Source: Vibrio mangrovi | GTDB lineage: Bacteria; Pseudomonadota; Gammaproteobacteria; Enterobacterales; Vibrionaceae | Length of the DNA: 64,000 bases | Assembly: GCF_024346955.1 (NCBI RefSeq) | Contig: NZ_AP024883.1 | Location: 248,001-312,000 of the forward strand | Reading direction: 5' to 3' | Shown: piece by piece, positions 16,588-26,131 of the stretch | Layout of the letters: each line of letters begins with the position of its first letter | How positions within the stretch are numbered: position 1 is the stretch's first letter | Position numbers and translations under genes: made by a program | Notes under the pieces: model-generated | What the model was told of the DNA's origin: nothing | Database searches by the model: none | The model's input: the letters and a program-made list of their open reading frames with translations, nothing else

Positions 16588-17786
16588 TGAGAAAGATAAT
16601 GGATACTCCTAAGGTCTCGATTATTCTACCTGTATACAATGTAGAACATTGGTTAAACGAAACTGTAATATCTTTACAGAATCAAACCCTGAAAGAGTGG
16701 GAAGCCATATTTGTAATTGATGGTTCTCCTGATAATTCAGAAATTCTTCTTAAGAAATATGCAGAAAATGATAGTAGAATTATAGTTCTTACTCAAGAGA
16801 ATAAAGGTCAGGGGGCTGCCCGGGATCATGGTGTTAAAAATGCAATAGGAGAATACTTATTGTTTCTTGATCCTGATGATCTATTAGCTAAGGATGCGTT
16901 AGAACGCTCTTATTCTAGGGCCATTGAAATTGATGCAGATATAGTCATTGGAGATTATGTCCAATTTAAAGATGGTGATATATGTAATCCTAAACCTTCA
17001 AAGGCCGGATATGCATTTCATGAGGATTTCTCTGGATTGGAGGATAGGATTTTTGTTCGGGATGATATTACCAATGATAATTTTTTCTATAATAGTTTAT
17101 ATTTTATGGTCGTTTGGATGAAATTATTTAAGAGGAAATCATGGATTGATTTTAATATCAAAGCTCCTGAAGGACTCACTATGGGTGAGGACTTTATGAC
17201 TGTAAAAAAGATGATGTTTCTGAGTAAGCGAATAATAACGGTTGATGCAGTACTCGTTTATTATCGTAGAAGAGAAGGAAGTGCCACAACGTTAAGGTCT
17301 GAAAAAGCATTTGGTATATTTGACTCGTATTTTTTTACTAGAAACCTATATAAAGAACTAGGTCTATCTGATCATGAAAATACTTTAATGCATGCTGCTT
17401 ACTTAGATTGGTTTTATGCACATTTACTTAAATTTACTCCATTGAACTTGAGTTTGAATTTTTTTAAAAGAATACAGGAAACTGTAAATGAATTTAATTT
17501 TAATGAATTAGATACTAATTTAATTGGTCGAAAGAGATTAATGTCAATTAAATTGTTAAATTTTCCAGAAATTATTGGGCTTCCGATTTATGTTGTGATA
17601 AATATTTTCTCCTCAAAAATACATAATAGGTTTATATTGTTGATTCTGTTGTTCGTTAAGAATCATATGCCAAAATATATATTTGATAAATTGATTTCTG
17701 GCATCAATAATATTCTTGAATCTGGCAGGTTAAAAAAAATTCACCCTATACTTAAAAAAATCATGTTTCATTTGCTGAGGAATTAA
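16584..17786 (+). CDS. Glycosyltransferase family 2
   Basis: 400 residues. VSIILPVYNVEHWLNETVISLQ, VIDGSPDNS and YLLFLDPDDLLAKDAL give the GT2 nucleotide-sugar site, with DPDD in the place of DxD. Three in-frame ATG codons (16584, 16587, 16599) precede the domain; the last gives a protein starting MDTPKVS. The C-terminal third is hydrophobic and basic and may hold a membrane anchor. It is paralogous to the next gene (same architecture and LFKRKSW/LFRKELW, YYRRREGSAT/LYRQRESSAT motifs), which suggests gene duplication within the operon. Confidence 0.85.
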   Translation: MMRKIMDTPKVSIILPVYNVEHWLNETVISLQNQTLKEWEAIFVIDGSPDNSEILLKKYAENDSRIIVLTQENKGQGAARDHGVKNAIGEYLLFLDPDDLLAKDALERSYSRAIEIDADIVIGDYVQFKDGDICNPKPSKAGYAFHEDFSGLEDRIFVRDDITNDNFFYNSLYFMVVWMKLFKRKSWIDFNIKAPEGLTMGEDFMTVKKMMFLSKRIITVDAVLVYYRRREGSATTLRSEKAFGIFDSYFFTRNLYKELGLSDHENTLMHAAYLDWFYAHLLKFTPLNLSLNFFKRIQETVNEFNFNELDTNLIGRKRLMSIKLLNFPEIIGLPIYVVINIFSSKIHNRFILLILLFVKNHMPKYIFDKLISGINNILESGRLKKIHPILKKIMFHLLRN

Positions 17787-17789
17787 TTT

Positions 17790-18815
17790 GTGAACGACTC
17801 TCCATTAGTAAGTATTATTATACCTGCTTATAAAGTGAGTAAGTATATTGAAAGTTGTCTGAATTCTGTTATTAATCAGAGTTTAAGTTCTTGGGAAGCT
17901 ATTGTTATTGATGACCACTCTCCTGAAAACGAATATGAAATTGTAAAGAAAATCCAACAGGAAGACACAAGAATAAAGTTGATTAGGCATGACTTTAATA
18001 AAGGGTTAGGTGAATCAAGAAATACAGGCTGTAAGTATGCTAGAGGTAAGTATCTGTTTTTTCTAGATAGTGATGACTTACTACCAAAAGACATTTTATT
18101 AAATATTTGTGATTTGGCTGAATCTAAAAAGTTGGACCTTATTATTACTGACTTCTATGCATTTTATGATAATGATCCAATTGATATCAATGCTAGCTAT
18201 CCGGCAAGAGCTGTTTTCAGTGAGCAGTTTAGGAAGGTCAATGAAATTATATCATGGAAGGATATGGCTAGTGACTATGACTTAATAATGCCAAGTATTT
18301 TTTCTACAACCTGTTGGGGTAAACTATTTAGAAAAGAACTTTGGGATGATTTAAATTGTCATGTCCCTTTAGGTCTAAGGATGGCTGAAGACCTTATACC
18401 AGTGAAAAAGTATTTGTTTTCAAGTCATAGAATTTTAGCATATCCAATGTGTTCTATTTTATATAGACAAAGAGAATCGAGTGCAACAAAAAAGAGAAGT
18501 ATGAATGCGTATGATATTATTAAGTGCTACCCTGAGGCTAGGAAAATGTTATCGGAAGCGCTTAGTGATGATTCACTTAATGACTATATTGAACGATTCT
18601 TTGTTCAAGTCTTTCTAGAACATATGTTTACCTTTCTTCCTTATCGGGAATGGTTTAATTTTTATAAGCAGTGTGCACCCTATATTTCAGAAATGAATAT
18701 TGATAAGTTACAAGATATATTTAAGAGAATATCAATAAAAGGCTGGTCAAATGGTAGTATATTTAGTTTTTGTATAATAATTTGTATGTATTTGAAGAGG
18801 AAGTTTAATAAATAG
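17790..18815 (+). CDS. Glycosyltransferase family 2, paralogue of the preceding gene
   Basis: 341 residues from a GTG start, seven bases downstream of a GAGG ribosome site. VSIIIPAYKVSKYIESCLNSV, IDDHSPENE and YLFFLDSDDLLPKDIL are the GT2 motifs. Shared downstream motifs with the gene at 16584 (GKLFRKELWDD, LRMAEDLIPVKKYLF, RQRESSATK) point to common ancestry and perhaps related donors. It probably adds one residue of the repeat on the cytoplasmic face. The linkage is unknown. Confidence 0.85.
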   Translation: MNDSPLVSIIIPAYKVSKYIESCLNSVINQSLSSWEAIVIDDHSPENEYEIVKKIQQEDTRIKLIRHDFNKGLGESRNTGCKYARGKYLFFLDSDDLLPKDILLNICDLAESKKLDLIITDFYAFYDNDPIDINASYPARAVFSEQFRKVNEIISWKDMASDYDLIMPSIFSTTCWGKLFRKELWDDLNCHVPLGLRMAEDLIPVKKYLFSSHRILAYPMCSILYRQRESSATKKRSMNAYDIIKCYPEARKMLSEALSDDSLNDYIERFFVQVFLEHMFTFLPYREWFNFYKQCAPYISEMNIDKLQDIFKRISIKGWSNGSIFSFCIIICMYLKRKFNK

Positions 18816-18816
18816 T

Positions 18817-19944
18817 ATGTTTGTCATTCATAATCCCCACTCTTTTGATATGCTGCTTCGTCCATTATCTTATTTTTTTATAAAGAAGAAACCACACTTA
18901 AAGTACCAGCATCTGCTACAAATTCTTTTTGGAAGTGGTCCTATTTATATAGCATTAGATTATTCGGAGTCATCGTTACTTTCAAGTCGACATTTTGTTA
19001 GAATTCCTTTTTTTCTACGGTATCTTATTGTTAATATTGAACTACTGTTATGGAAGTTACTTAATAGAAAATATAAATTTATTGTTATAAAGAATAACAA
19101 ATTAAAGGATAAAATATTATTCTCTTTTACTTATAAAGGTGCTACACATCCAACAAAAGAAAAGTATATGTTATTCGACAATGTAAAGGGAATTTGTTTC
19201 CATCTTTCACATTATATGATTCAGACAAAAGCTAAAAGTGACTTAATAATAAAGTATTTCGATAAATCTGTTTTGATGGCTGATGTTGATCTGAGGAATA
19301 ATTGTTACTATAAAGAATTTTTCCCGAGCAATTTTCCTTTTTTTATTATTCCATTCCAAGTTTCTTCTCGATTTATTGTGAAGAAAACATTCGAAGAGAG
19401 AAAGAATAAGATATTAATATCGGGAACAGTCCATGACCTGTCATTAGAAAATCCTGCGGACTATTATCAAGATTTTATAGGCTTCTTTAATTCTATTTCT
19501 TATCATGAGATTCGCTCTAAATTTTTCAATGAGAAAAAACATAATTTAATAGACTCATGTATCAGTGCTTTTCGACAAGATGGTAATTCATTGCAAAAAG
19601 AATACTTTAAAATAGATTTGGTCGAAATGTTAAATGATTATAAGTTTGTTTGTTATGATAAGGAGTTATCTGGAGCTCCTGCTATCACGACCTTTGAAGC
19701 AATTAGCTGTGGTTGTATTCCTCTTGTTCATAAAGATAGCTTCTTAGGTCTTGAATTAGAGGATAAAGTTCGTTTTATAGAATTCGGAAATAATGTGAAT
19801 GAATTTGAAAATTATATAGAAAATAAATTTTTAGACGTAAGGAAATATATTTGTAAGGGAAATGATTTTGATGTTGGTAATCATATGATTGAGATAACTA
19901 AAAAAAATATTGATAAAATTAAAATATATTTTTCTTGTAACTAA
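18817..19944 (+). CDS. Unassigned protein, possible GT-B glycosyltransferase
   Basis: 375 residues, no family recognised with certainty. It starts one base after the previous stop. The C-terminal third has VCYDKELSGAPAITTFEAISCGCIPLVHKDSF, which resembles the donor-site region of exostosin/GT4-like GT-B enzymes, where a glutamate sits before a small-residue stretch. The N-terminal half is rich in aromatic and basic residues with no signal peptide. Given the surrounding transferases a glycosyltransferase role is likely, but the E-x7-E motif is not seen. Confidence 0.5.
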   Translation: MFVIHNPHSFDMLLRPLSYFFIKKKPHLKYQHLLQILFGSGPIYIALDYSESSLLSSRHFVRIPFFLRYLIVNIELLLWKLLNRKYKFIVIKNNKLKDKILFSFTYKGATHPTKEKYMLFDNVKGICFHLSHYMIQTKAKSDLIIKYFDKSVLMADVDLRNNCYYKEFFPSNFPFFIIPFQVSSRFIVKKTFEERKNKILISGTVHDLSLENPADYYQDFIGFFNSISYHEIRSKFFNEKKHNLIDSCISAFRQDGNSLQKEYFKIDLVEMLNDYKFVCYDKELSGAPAITTFEAISCGCIPLVHKDSFLGLELEDKVRFIEFGNNVNEFENYIENKFLDVRKYICKGNDFDVGNHMIEITKKNIDKIKIYFSCN

Positions 19945-19978
19945 ATTTATACTCTCTCAATCTTAAAAGGAATACTCA

Positions 19979-21112
19979 TTGAAATATCTATATGTAATAA
20001 ATTCTTCAGAATTTTTTTGTTCTCATTTTTTCCATGTAGCGAATTCAATTTTAGAAAAGGGGCATGAGGTTCATATTGCGTGTGGGGACAGTGTAAGAGC
20101 AGAAGATATTGAAAAAGCAGGGATGAAATTTCATTTATTAAAACTTGATAGGAAAAGTCGTAAAATCATATATGAGTTCATTAGTATTCTCAGTATAAGA
20201 AAGATTATATTATCACTGCAACCTCAAATAATTCATTTTTTCACAATAAAGCCTGTTCTTTATGGATGTTTATCATGTAGGCTTTTATACTCTACCTATT
20301 CTCCAAGGATCATTATTGCATCAGTGACAGGATTAGGATCGTTATACTTATCAAATTCATTTTTTGAAAAATTCGCTTGGTTTTTAGTGAAAATAATATA
20401 CAAATTTTCTTTTAATAATCCAGATGTTAAAGTTGTTTTTGAAAATGAAAATGATTTGGATTTGTTTACAAATGAACATATTGTAAATAAAAAACAATCT
20501 AACTTAATTAATGGGGCCGGTGTTGATACTAGTCTTTTTATTCCTAGCCAAGTGAAAAATGATAAATTTACTGTAGTACTTGTTGCTCGGTTGTTGAAAG
20601 ATAAAGGTATTTCTGAATATATAGAAGCAGGACGGCTATTAAAAGAGAGAGAAATTGATGTCATCTTACAACTTGTAGGTGATATTGATGAACACAATAT
20701 ATCTTCAATGTCCAGAGGACAAATAATAGAAGCTGATTCTCATGGTTATATTCAATACTTAGGACATAGAAATGATATATACAACATTTACAAGCAAGCC
20801 CATGTCGGATGTCTTCCTTCTTATCGGGAAGGGTTGCCTAAATCTTTAATAGAAGCGACTTCATGTGGGTTAGCAATTATCACAACGGATGTGCCTGGCT
20901 GCCGACAAATTATTCATACAGATGAGTATGGATCTAATGGTATTTTAGTTCCAGCTCAAAATGAAATTGCATTAGCTGATGCTATTGAATTCTTGTACCA
21001 TAATCAATCTATAGCCAAGGATATGGGAGAAAGAAGTAGAACAATTGCATTAGAAAAGTTTGATATGTCTAAAGTTAAACAGAAATTCCATGAGCTCTAT
21101 TACATTCATTAG
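19979..21112 (+). CDS. Glycosyltransferase family 4
   Basis: 377 residues from a TTG start with AAAAGGA seven bases upstream. VVLVARLLKDKGISEYIEAGRLL and the E-x7-E motif in YREGLPKSLIEATSCG are typical GT4. In many O-antigen loci a transferase of this type sits beside the initiating sugar-phosphate transferase and adds the second sugar; here the initiating module (dehydratase, reductase, phosphotransferase) is just downstream. Its last 38 bases overlap, tail to tail, the end of the wbpM-like gene, leaving no space for a terminator. Confidence 0.87.
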   Translation: MKYLYVINSSEFFCSHFFHVANSILEKGHEVHIACGDSVRAEDIEKAGMKFHLLKLDRKSRKIIYEFISILSIRKIILSLQPQIIHFFTIKPVLYGCLSCRLLYSTYSPRIIIASVTGLGSLYLSNSFFEKFAWFLVKIIYKFSFNNPDVKVVFENENDLDLFTNEHIVNKKQSNLINGAGVDTSLFIPSQVKNDKFTVVLVARLLKDKGISEYIEAGRLLKEREIDVILQLVGDIDEHNISSMSRGQIIEADSHGYIQYLGHRNDIYNIYKQAHVGCLPSYREGLPKSLIEATSCGLAIITTDVPGCRQIIHTDEYGSNGILVPAQNEIALADAIEFLYHNQSIAKDMGERSRTIALEKFDMSKVKQKFHELYYIH

Positions 21113-22970
21113 TGTTTTTATAGGAAAGGGGAGCTTGTAATAAAATCCTTTTCAGCCCTACTAAATCGAAATCATGGCACGCAATATCTAATTCTTTTAG
21201 AATCTTGCTTGTTTCCTCCCAATTCAGGCATATCTCGTTTGCTGTCATGATTTTCTTATGACTTGTTCCTTCTACGTTATCCCCTATAAGTAATTCTTCA
21301 TAAAGCTTTTCTCCTGGTCTCAAGCCTGTAAATTTTATTTCAATATCCCCTTCATCACTCTGCCCATCAAAATACTCTTTCATCCCCATCAGATGTATCA
21401 TTCGTTTTGCTAGATCTAATATTTTTACTGGATCCCCCATGTCTAGTACAAAAACCTGACCATTATGACCCATAGCTCCCGCTTGAATGACAAGCTGTGC
21501 CGCTTCAGGAATCAACATGAAATAACGAATAATATCAGGATGTGTAACCGTTACAGGGCCGCCTTGACGGATTTGTTTCTTAAAAAGCGGGACAACTGAA
21601 CCAGAAGAACCCAATACATTTCCAAAGCGCACCATAGTGAATGTTGTTCCTGTATCTTTCCCTGCGAGAGCCTGAAGGACAAGCTCTGCCATTCGTTTAC
21701 TTGCCCCCATAATATTTGTCGGGCGAACCGCTTTATCTGTAGAAATGAGTGTGAAGTTTTTTACCCCAGCACTAATAGCGGCATTTGCGCAGGATAATGT
21801 TCCAAAAACATTGTTTCGGATCCCTTCGACAATATTGTCTTCCACTATAGGAACGTGCTTATAGGCTGCAGCATGGTAGACAGTTTCTACATGATGTGAT
21901 TGTATTAGCTTTAAAACTCGATTTTCTCTCTGTACGGAACCAAGAGCTGCAACTATAGTCGTTTGTAAGTTCTTTCTTGTTTTGATTGATTGGAGTTCTT
22001 GATCAATCTGGTAGAGGTTGTATTCGTTGAGTTCGAACAACACTAATGTTGTTGGATTTTGAGCTAATATCTGGCGGCAGAGTTCTGAGCCTATTGAACC
22101 TCCTGCCCCAGTAACCATTACGCTCTTGCCAGTGATATTTTTTGATAACAAATTTGGATCAGGATCTACTGCTGCTCGACCTAGTAGATCAAAGAGATCA
22201 AGATCTCTGACATCGGTTGCCCGTGCTTTTCCTGTTGCAATATCTTCTACGCTTGGTACTGACTGAACTTCTATTGGCCAGTGAGAAAGTTTCTCAAGTA
22301 ATCGAAGACGCTTTCCTTTGCTGATATTATTAATAGCTAGGAGTAGTTTTACGGGTTGGTACAGTGATTTCAATTGCTCGAAATCATTACTATGATGGAC
22401 CCGGATACCAAACATAATTTGCCCTGCTTTTGTTGAATCATCATCTAAAAGCACGACAGGATGGTACTCATCCCCTTGAATGAGAGCGTAAGCCAGATCT
22501 CTTCCGGTTGCACCAGCACCGTAAATGAATACATTTGGTTTATGGCGCTTGTAGTAGTGATAATAGATTGTGCGGATCAGTATTCTCGGTCCTCCCAGTG
22601 TGAGAATAGCCAAACCTGCATAGATGAACGGAACACTTCTGGGGATAAATGCCTGAAAGAAAAAACCGCTGAGTGCCAGTGTGAGAGAAGACAAAAACAC
22701 TGCCAGAAATATATGTCCGATAGCCGGGAGCATCATGTAGCGTAGTACGGCCCGATACATACCAAATCGGATAAAGGTCATTAATGTCACAACGAGTGTA
22801 GCTAAGACACACAGTCCTTCTCTGTAGCCGAGGTCGAACTGGAAACCATCAAGGCGAAGAACCATGGCGAATAATAACGATACAAGTACAGCAATAACAT
22901 CATAAGAAACACTGATGAGGCGTTTATTTCGGCGTTTGGTCCGGAGAAGTATCTGAATTGGAGTAAACAT
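21075..22970 (-). CDS. wbpM: Membrane nucleotide-sugar 4,6-dehydratase (WbpM/FlaA1 family)
   Basis: 631 residues. Four predicted N-terminal membrane segments (about residues 20-130) are followed by a CoA-binding-like Rossmann fold (YGAGATGRDL near 150) and a catalytic SDR domain (TGAGGSIGSEL near 286, then LISTDKAVRPTNIMGASKRMAE). This is the long, membrane-bound form of UDP-GlcNAc 4,6-dehydratase, which makes UDP-4-keto-6-deoxy-GlcNAc, precursor of QuiNAc, FucNAc and bacillosamine. The gene points away from the reductase and transferase genes at 23.2-24.7 kb, sharing a 188-base divergent region. The product may supply the first sugar of the chain. Confidence 0.92.
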   Translation of the reverse strand: MFTPIQILLRTKRRNKRLISVSYDVIAVLVSLLFAMVLRLDGFQFDLGYREGLCVLATLVVTLMTFIRFGMYRAVLRYMMLPAIGHIFLAVFLSSLTLALSGFFFQAFIPRSVPFIYAGLAILTLGGPRILIRTIYYHYYKRHKPNVFIYGAGATGRDLAYALIQGDEYHPVVLLDDDSTKAGQIMFGIRVHHSNDFEQLKSLYQPVKLLLAINNISKGKRLRLLEKLSHWPIEVQSVPSVEDIATGKARATDVRDLDLFDLLGRAAVDPDPNLLSKNITGKSVMVTGAGGSIGSELCRQILAQNPTTLVLFELNEYNLYQIDQELQSIKTRKNLQTTIVAALGSVQRENRVLKLIQSHHVETVYHAAAYKHVPIVEDNIVEGIRNNVFGTLSCANAAISAGVKNFTLISTDKAVRPTNIMGASKRMAELVLQALAGKDTGTTFTMVRFGNVLGSSGSVVPLFKKQIRQGGPVTVTHPDIIRYFMLIPEAAQLVIQAGAMGHNGQVFVLDMGDPVKILDLAKRMIHLMGMKEYFDGQSDEGDIEIKFTGLRPGEKLYEELLIGDNVEGTSHKKIMTANEICLNWEETSKILKELDIACHDFDLVGLKRILLQAPLSYKNTNECNRAHGISV

Positions 22971-23158
22971 TGCTTATGCCTATTTATTCCACAACATTGT
23001 GGAAGTTTCCATCTTATCGGCTATTTATTCTTGTACTTTAATGCCGACGCTAAGTTTAAGTCTTACACTTCATCCAGATCAATTGTAAACTTGAGATAAT
23101 TGAATGTAATCGGCTTTATTGGGTCTTTTTTGAGCATATTAGAGTAGCGAGAAATATA

Positions 23159-24112
23159 TTGAAGGTTTTAGTTACTGGTAGTTCTGGGTTTGTTGGTCAT
23201 CGAGTGACAGAAATGAGTCAGTCTCAGGGATGGGAAGTATTGACTCATGTCAGAAAGAGAAATACAGATAACTCTGTGCAGCCATCTATTGTTTGTTCAT
23301 TAGAGCCGAGTACTGATTGGCGCCCTGTTCTTCATGGTGTTGATTGTATAATCCACTGTGCTGCCAGAGTCCATCAGATGAACGAATCCCCAGAAGAGGC
23401 TCAGCATGCTTATTATGACTCTAATGTGCTTGGTACATTAAATCTGGCCCGTCAGGCTGCGGAGGACGGAGTTAAAAGGTTTGTTTTTGTAAGCTCAGTG
23501 AAGGTGAATGGTGAATGGACAACCCAAGGCCAACCTTTTTTACCTACATTAGATTCTCCTCCTGAAGATCCTTACGGAATGAGTAAATACCAGGCTGAAG
23601 TCGGATTATGGCAGTTGGCCAGAGATACTGGGATTGAAGTTGTTATCGTTCGTCCTCCATTGGTTTATGGACCGGGAGTCAAAGCAAATTTTTTATCGAT
23701 GATGAACTGGGTAAGCCGAAGAATTCCATTACCACTGGGAGCAATTGCTGCAAAACGGAGTCTGGTTTATTTAGATAATCTGGTCGACCTGATTCTGACT
23801 TGTTGTACTCATCCGGCTGCAGCCGGACATACTTTTCTTGTTTCAGATGATCATGACATATCCGTTTCTCAGCTCTTACGTTTTCTGGCGGAGATCATGA
23901 ATGTCCCATCCCGTCTGATTCCGGTTTCTCCCCGATTTCTATTATGGGGGCTAACATTATTAGGTAAACGAACGATTGCCCAAAGGGTATGTTATCCTTT
24001 GCAGCTTGACATTGGTGAAACAAAAAAGATATTGAATTGGATTCCGCCCGTATCTTTTGAAGATGGACTCGGGAAAACGGTCCGGGCATATCAACAGCAG
24101 AAAGATAGATAA
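23159..24112 (+). CDS. NAD-dependent sugar epimerase/4-ketoreductase (WbpV/WreQ-like)
   Basis: 317 residues from a TTG start; the Rossmann motif VTGSSGFVGHRV begins at residue 5. The catalytic set is visible as FVSSVKVNG and DPYGMSKYQAE (Tyr-x3-Lys). CAARVHQM and RPPLVYGPGVKANF are typical of the Gne/WbpV group. Beside a WbpM dehydratase and a short sugar-1-phosphate transferase, the likely reaction is reduction of UDP-4-keto-6-deoxy-GlcNAc to UDP-QuiNAc, as reported for WreQ of Rhizobium etli; UDP-FucNAc or C-4 epimerisation are alternatives. Its stop overlaps the next start (TAATG). Confidence 0.82.
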   Translation: MKVLVTGSSGFVGHRVTEMSQSQGWEVLTHVRKRNTDNSVQPSIVCSLEPSTDWRPVLHGVDCIIHCAARVHQMNESPEEAQHAYYDSNVLGTLNLARQAAEDGVKRFVFVSSVKVNGEWTTQGQPFLPTLDSPPEDPYGMSKYQAEVGLWQLARDTGIEVVIVRPPLVYGPGVKANFLSMMNWVSRRIPLPLGAIAAKRSLVYLDNLVDLILTCCTHPAAAGHTFLVSDDHDISVSQLLRFLAEIMNVPSRLIPVSPRFLLWGLTLLGKRTIAQRVCYPLQLDIGETKKILNWIPPVSFEDGLGKTVRAYQQQKDR

Positions 24113-24660
24113 TGATTAGAATACTGGATTTTGTTTTCGCATTACTGGGACTTGTTGTGTTGTGGCCCGTAATGTTGTGTGTTTGTGTTTTAGGATATTT
24201 TGATACAAAGAGCCCGATTTTTACTCAGACCCGGGTCGGGCGGTATCAGAAGCCGTTTACTCTGATTAAGTTCAGAACCATGCCTCCGAGTACTCAGTCT
24301 GTGGCAACTCACTTGGTTGGTGCTACTTCTGTAACAAAACTGGGGGCATTTTTGCGCAAAACCAAAATTGATGAGTTACCTCAGTTAATCAATGTCCTTA
24401 AAGGGGAAATGAGTCTGGTTGGCCCAAGACCTTGCCTGTTTAATCAGGAGCAATTGATTGAAGCGAGGGGAAAACGTGGTGTATTTGATGTTCTCCCTGG
24501 TATCACTGGTTTAGCTCAGGTTAACGAGATTGATATGTCTACTCCGGAATTACTTGCTGAGTGGGATCAGAGAATGATCGAAACCATGAATATTCGGAAT
24601 TATTTTTCTTACATCCTACAGACTGTTGGCGGAAAAGGTTCGGGAGACCGGGTTAAATAA
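24112..24660 (+). CDS. Short initiating sugar-1-phosphate transferase (PHPT family)
   Basis: 182 residues: one N-terminal membrane segment (residues about 6-28) and the bacterial sugar transferase core. FTQTRVGRYQKPFTLIKFRTM, TKIDELPQLINVLKGEMSLVGPRP and PGITGLAQV are the diagnostic motifs; D-E in KIDELP is the catalytic pair. This minimal form (PglC/WreU-like) moves a sugar-1-phosphate from UDP-sugar to undecaprenyl phosphate, starting chain synthesis. With its neighbours it probably uses UDP-QuiNAc or a related amino sugar. The long WbaP at 59.4 kb is a second, separate initiator. Confidence 0.88.
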   Translation: MIRILDFVFALLGLVVLWPVMLCVCVLGYFDTKSPIFTQTRVGRYQKPFTLIKFRTMPPSTQSVATHLVGATSVTKLGAFLRKTKIDELPQLINVLKGEMSLVGPRPCLFNQEQLIEARGKRGVFDVLPGITGLAQVNEIDMSTPELLAEWDQRMIETMNIRNYFSYILQTVGGKGSGDRVK

Positions 24661-24680
24661 TCATTTAACCCGAAATACTC

Positions 24681-26090
24681 TTAAATTTCTATACAGCCCC
24701 ACTCGGGGTAGTGTTTGCGAATATAAGCATTAAGATCTTTATCCGCCTGAGTATAAAGCCGATGTTCTTCTGTGGATTGTGTCGATGCGTTTTCGACCAT
24801 ACCAGCTCCGACGGTGGCATTATTGTAGCGATCGATAACAATAAATGAGCCGGTTTGAGGGAGATGTTGATATTGATCGATAGCGACATTATCGGTCAGA
24901 GCTACAGTTGCGAGTGCTATTTCATTGAGATCCAATGATTCACTGTCTTCTGCATGTTGCTCCAGTGTATTCACATCAATTTTATGCGGAACCGCAGAAA
25001 CTTTTCCCGTGCAGGACTTAGTAGCAAATTTGAATATATATTCTTTATGAGTTCTCATGGGAGTTTCACTCATCCACACAATATATGCATTGAGCTGCTT
25101 TGTTACTGTCGGTTCATGGCCGGTATGAACCAGCATATCACCTCGGGAAATATCAATTTCATCTTCAAGTGTTAGCGTCAATGCTTGCCCTGGCCGTGCT
25201 GATTCCAGTTCTCCGTCATATGTGTAAATTGACTGAAGACGAGATGTTTTGCCTGATGGGAGTACGGTGATTTCATCGCCGACTTGTAATAGCCCTGAGG
25301 CAAGTGTGCCACAGAATCCCCGAAAGTTGAGATTAGGGCGATTTACATATTGTACCGGGAAGCGCATATGTTCCAAATCTTTATCCTGATCGATTTTCAC
25401 GGTTTCAAGCAGCTTCATTAATGTTGCCCCGGGATACCAGTCCATATGGTGGCTGGGAGTTACGACATTATCACCGAGTAATGCTGAAATTGGTACAAAG
25501 CGGATATCGTCAATATTGAGGTGTTTAGCCATGTCCCGATAATCGGCTTTAATTTTTTTATAGACCTCTTGGCTATAGTTCATTAAGTCCATTTTATTAA
25601 TGGCAACGATGACATGTTTTATTCCTAATAAACTGCATATATAGCTATGACGCCGAGTTTGTGTCTGGATGCCATGGCGTGCATCTACTATCACGATGGC
25701 AAGAGCACAGGTTGATGCACCAGTGACCATATTACGAGTGTACTGTTCGTGTCCGGGAGTATCTGCGATAATAAACTTGCGTTTATCTGTTGAAAAATAA
25801 CGATAAGCAACATCGATAGTAATCCCTTGCTCTCTCTCTGACTGAAGACCATCAACCAGAAGTGCTAAGTCAAATGCCTGATCCGTGGTATTAAATTTCT
25901 GTGAGTCTTTTTCAATGGCAGCCATCTGATCTTCGTAGATGAGCTTGCTATCGTACAGTAATCTTCCAATCAGGGTTGATTTACCATCATCAACATTGCC
26001 ACAGGTTAAAAAACGCAGCATGTCTTTGTTTTCATGAACTTTAAGATAAGCTTCAATATCTTTTTCAATCAAGTCTGATGAATGCGACAT
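24681..26090 (-). CDS. cysN: Sulfate adenylyltransferase subunit 1 (GTPase)
   Basis: 469 residues. G1 motif CGNVDDGKST at residues 30-39, G3 DTPGHEQY, G4 NKMD, and downstream beta-barrel domains as in EF-Tu-like GTPases. CysN couples GTP hydrolysis to ATP sulfurylase activity of CysD, making adenosine 5'-phosphosulfate. There is no fused CysC kinase domain; cysC is separate. Gene order is cysD-cysC-DHH-cysN, so two genes lie between the two sulfurylase subunits, unlike cysDNC of E. coli. It ends 20 bases from the converging transferase gene. Confidence 0.95.
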   Translation of the reverse strand: MSHSSDLIEKDIEAYLKVHENKDMLRFLTCGNVDDGKSTLIGRLLYDSKLIYEDQMAAIEKDSQKFNTTDQAFDLALLVDGLQSEREQGITIDVAYRYFSTDKRKFIIADTPGHEQYTRNMVTGASTCALAIVIVDARHGIQTQTRRHSYICSLLGIKHVIVAINKMDLMNYSQEVYKKIKADYRDMAKHLNIDDIRFVPISALLGDNVVTPSHHMDWYPGATLMKLLETVKIDQDKDLEHMRFPVQYVNRPNLNFRGFCGTLASGLLQVGDEITVLPSGKTSRLQSIYTYDGELESARPGQALTLTLEDEIDISRGDMLVHTGHEPTVTKQLNAYIVWMSETPMRTHKEYIFKFATKSCTGKVSAVPHKIDVNTLEQHAEDSESLDLNEIALATVALTDNVAIDQYQHLPQTGSFIVIDRYNNATVGAGMVENASTQSTEEHRLYTQADKDLNAYIRKHYPEWGCIEI

Positions 26091-26131
26091 CGTCTTTTCC
26101 TCTTTATCAAACCATGCTTGAGAAGTTTGAT

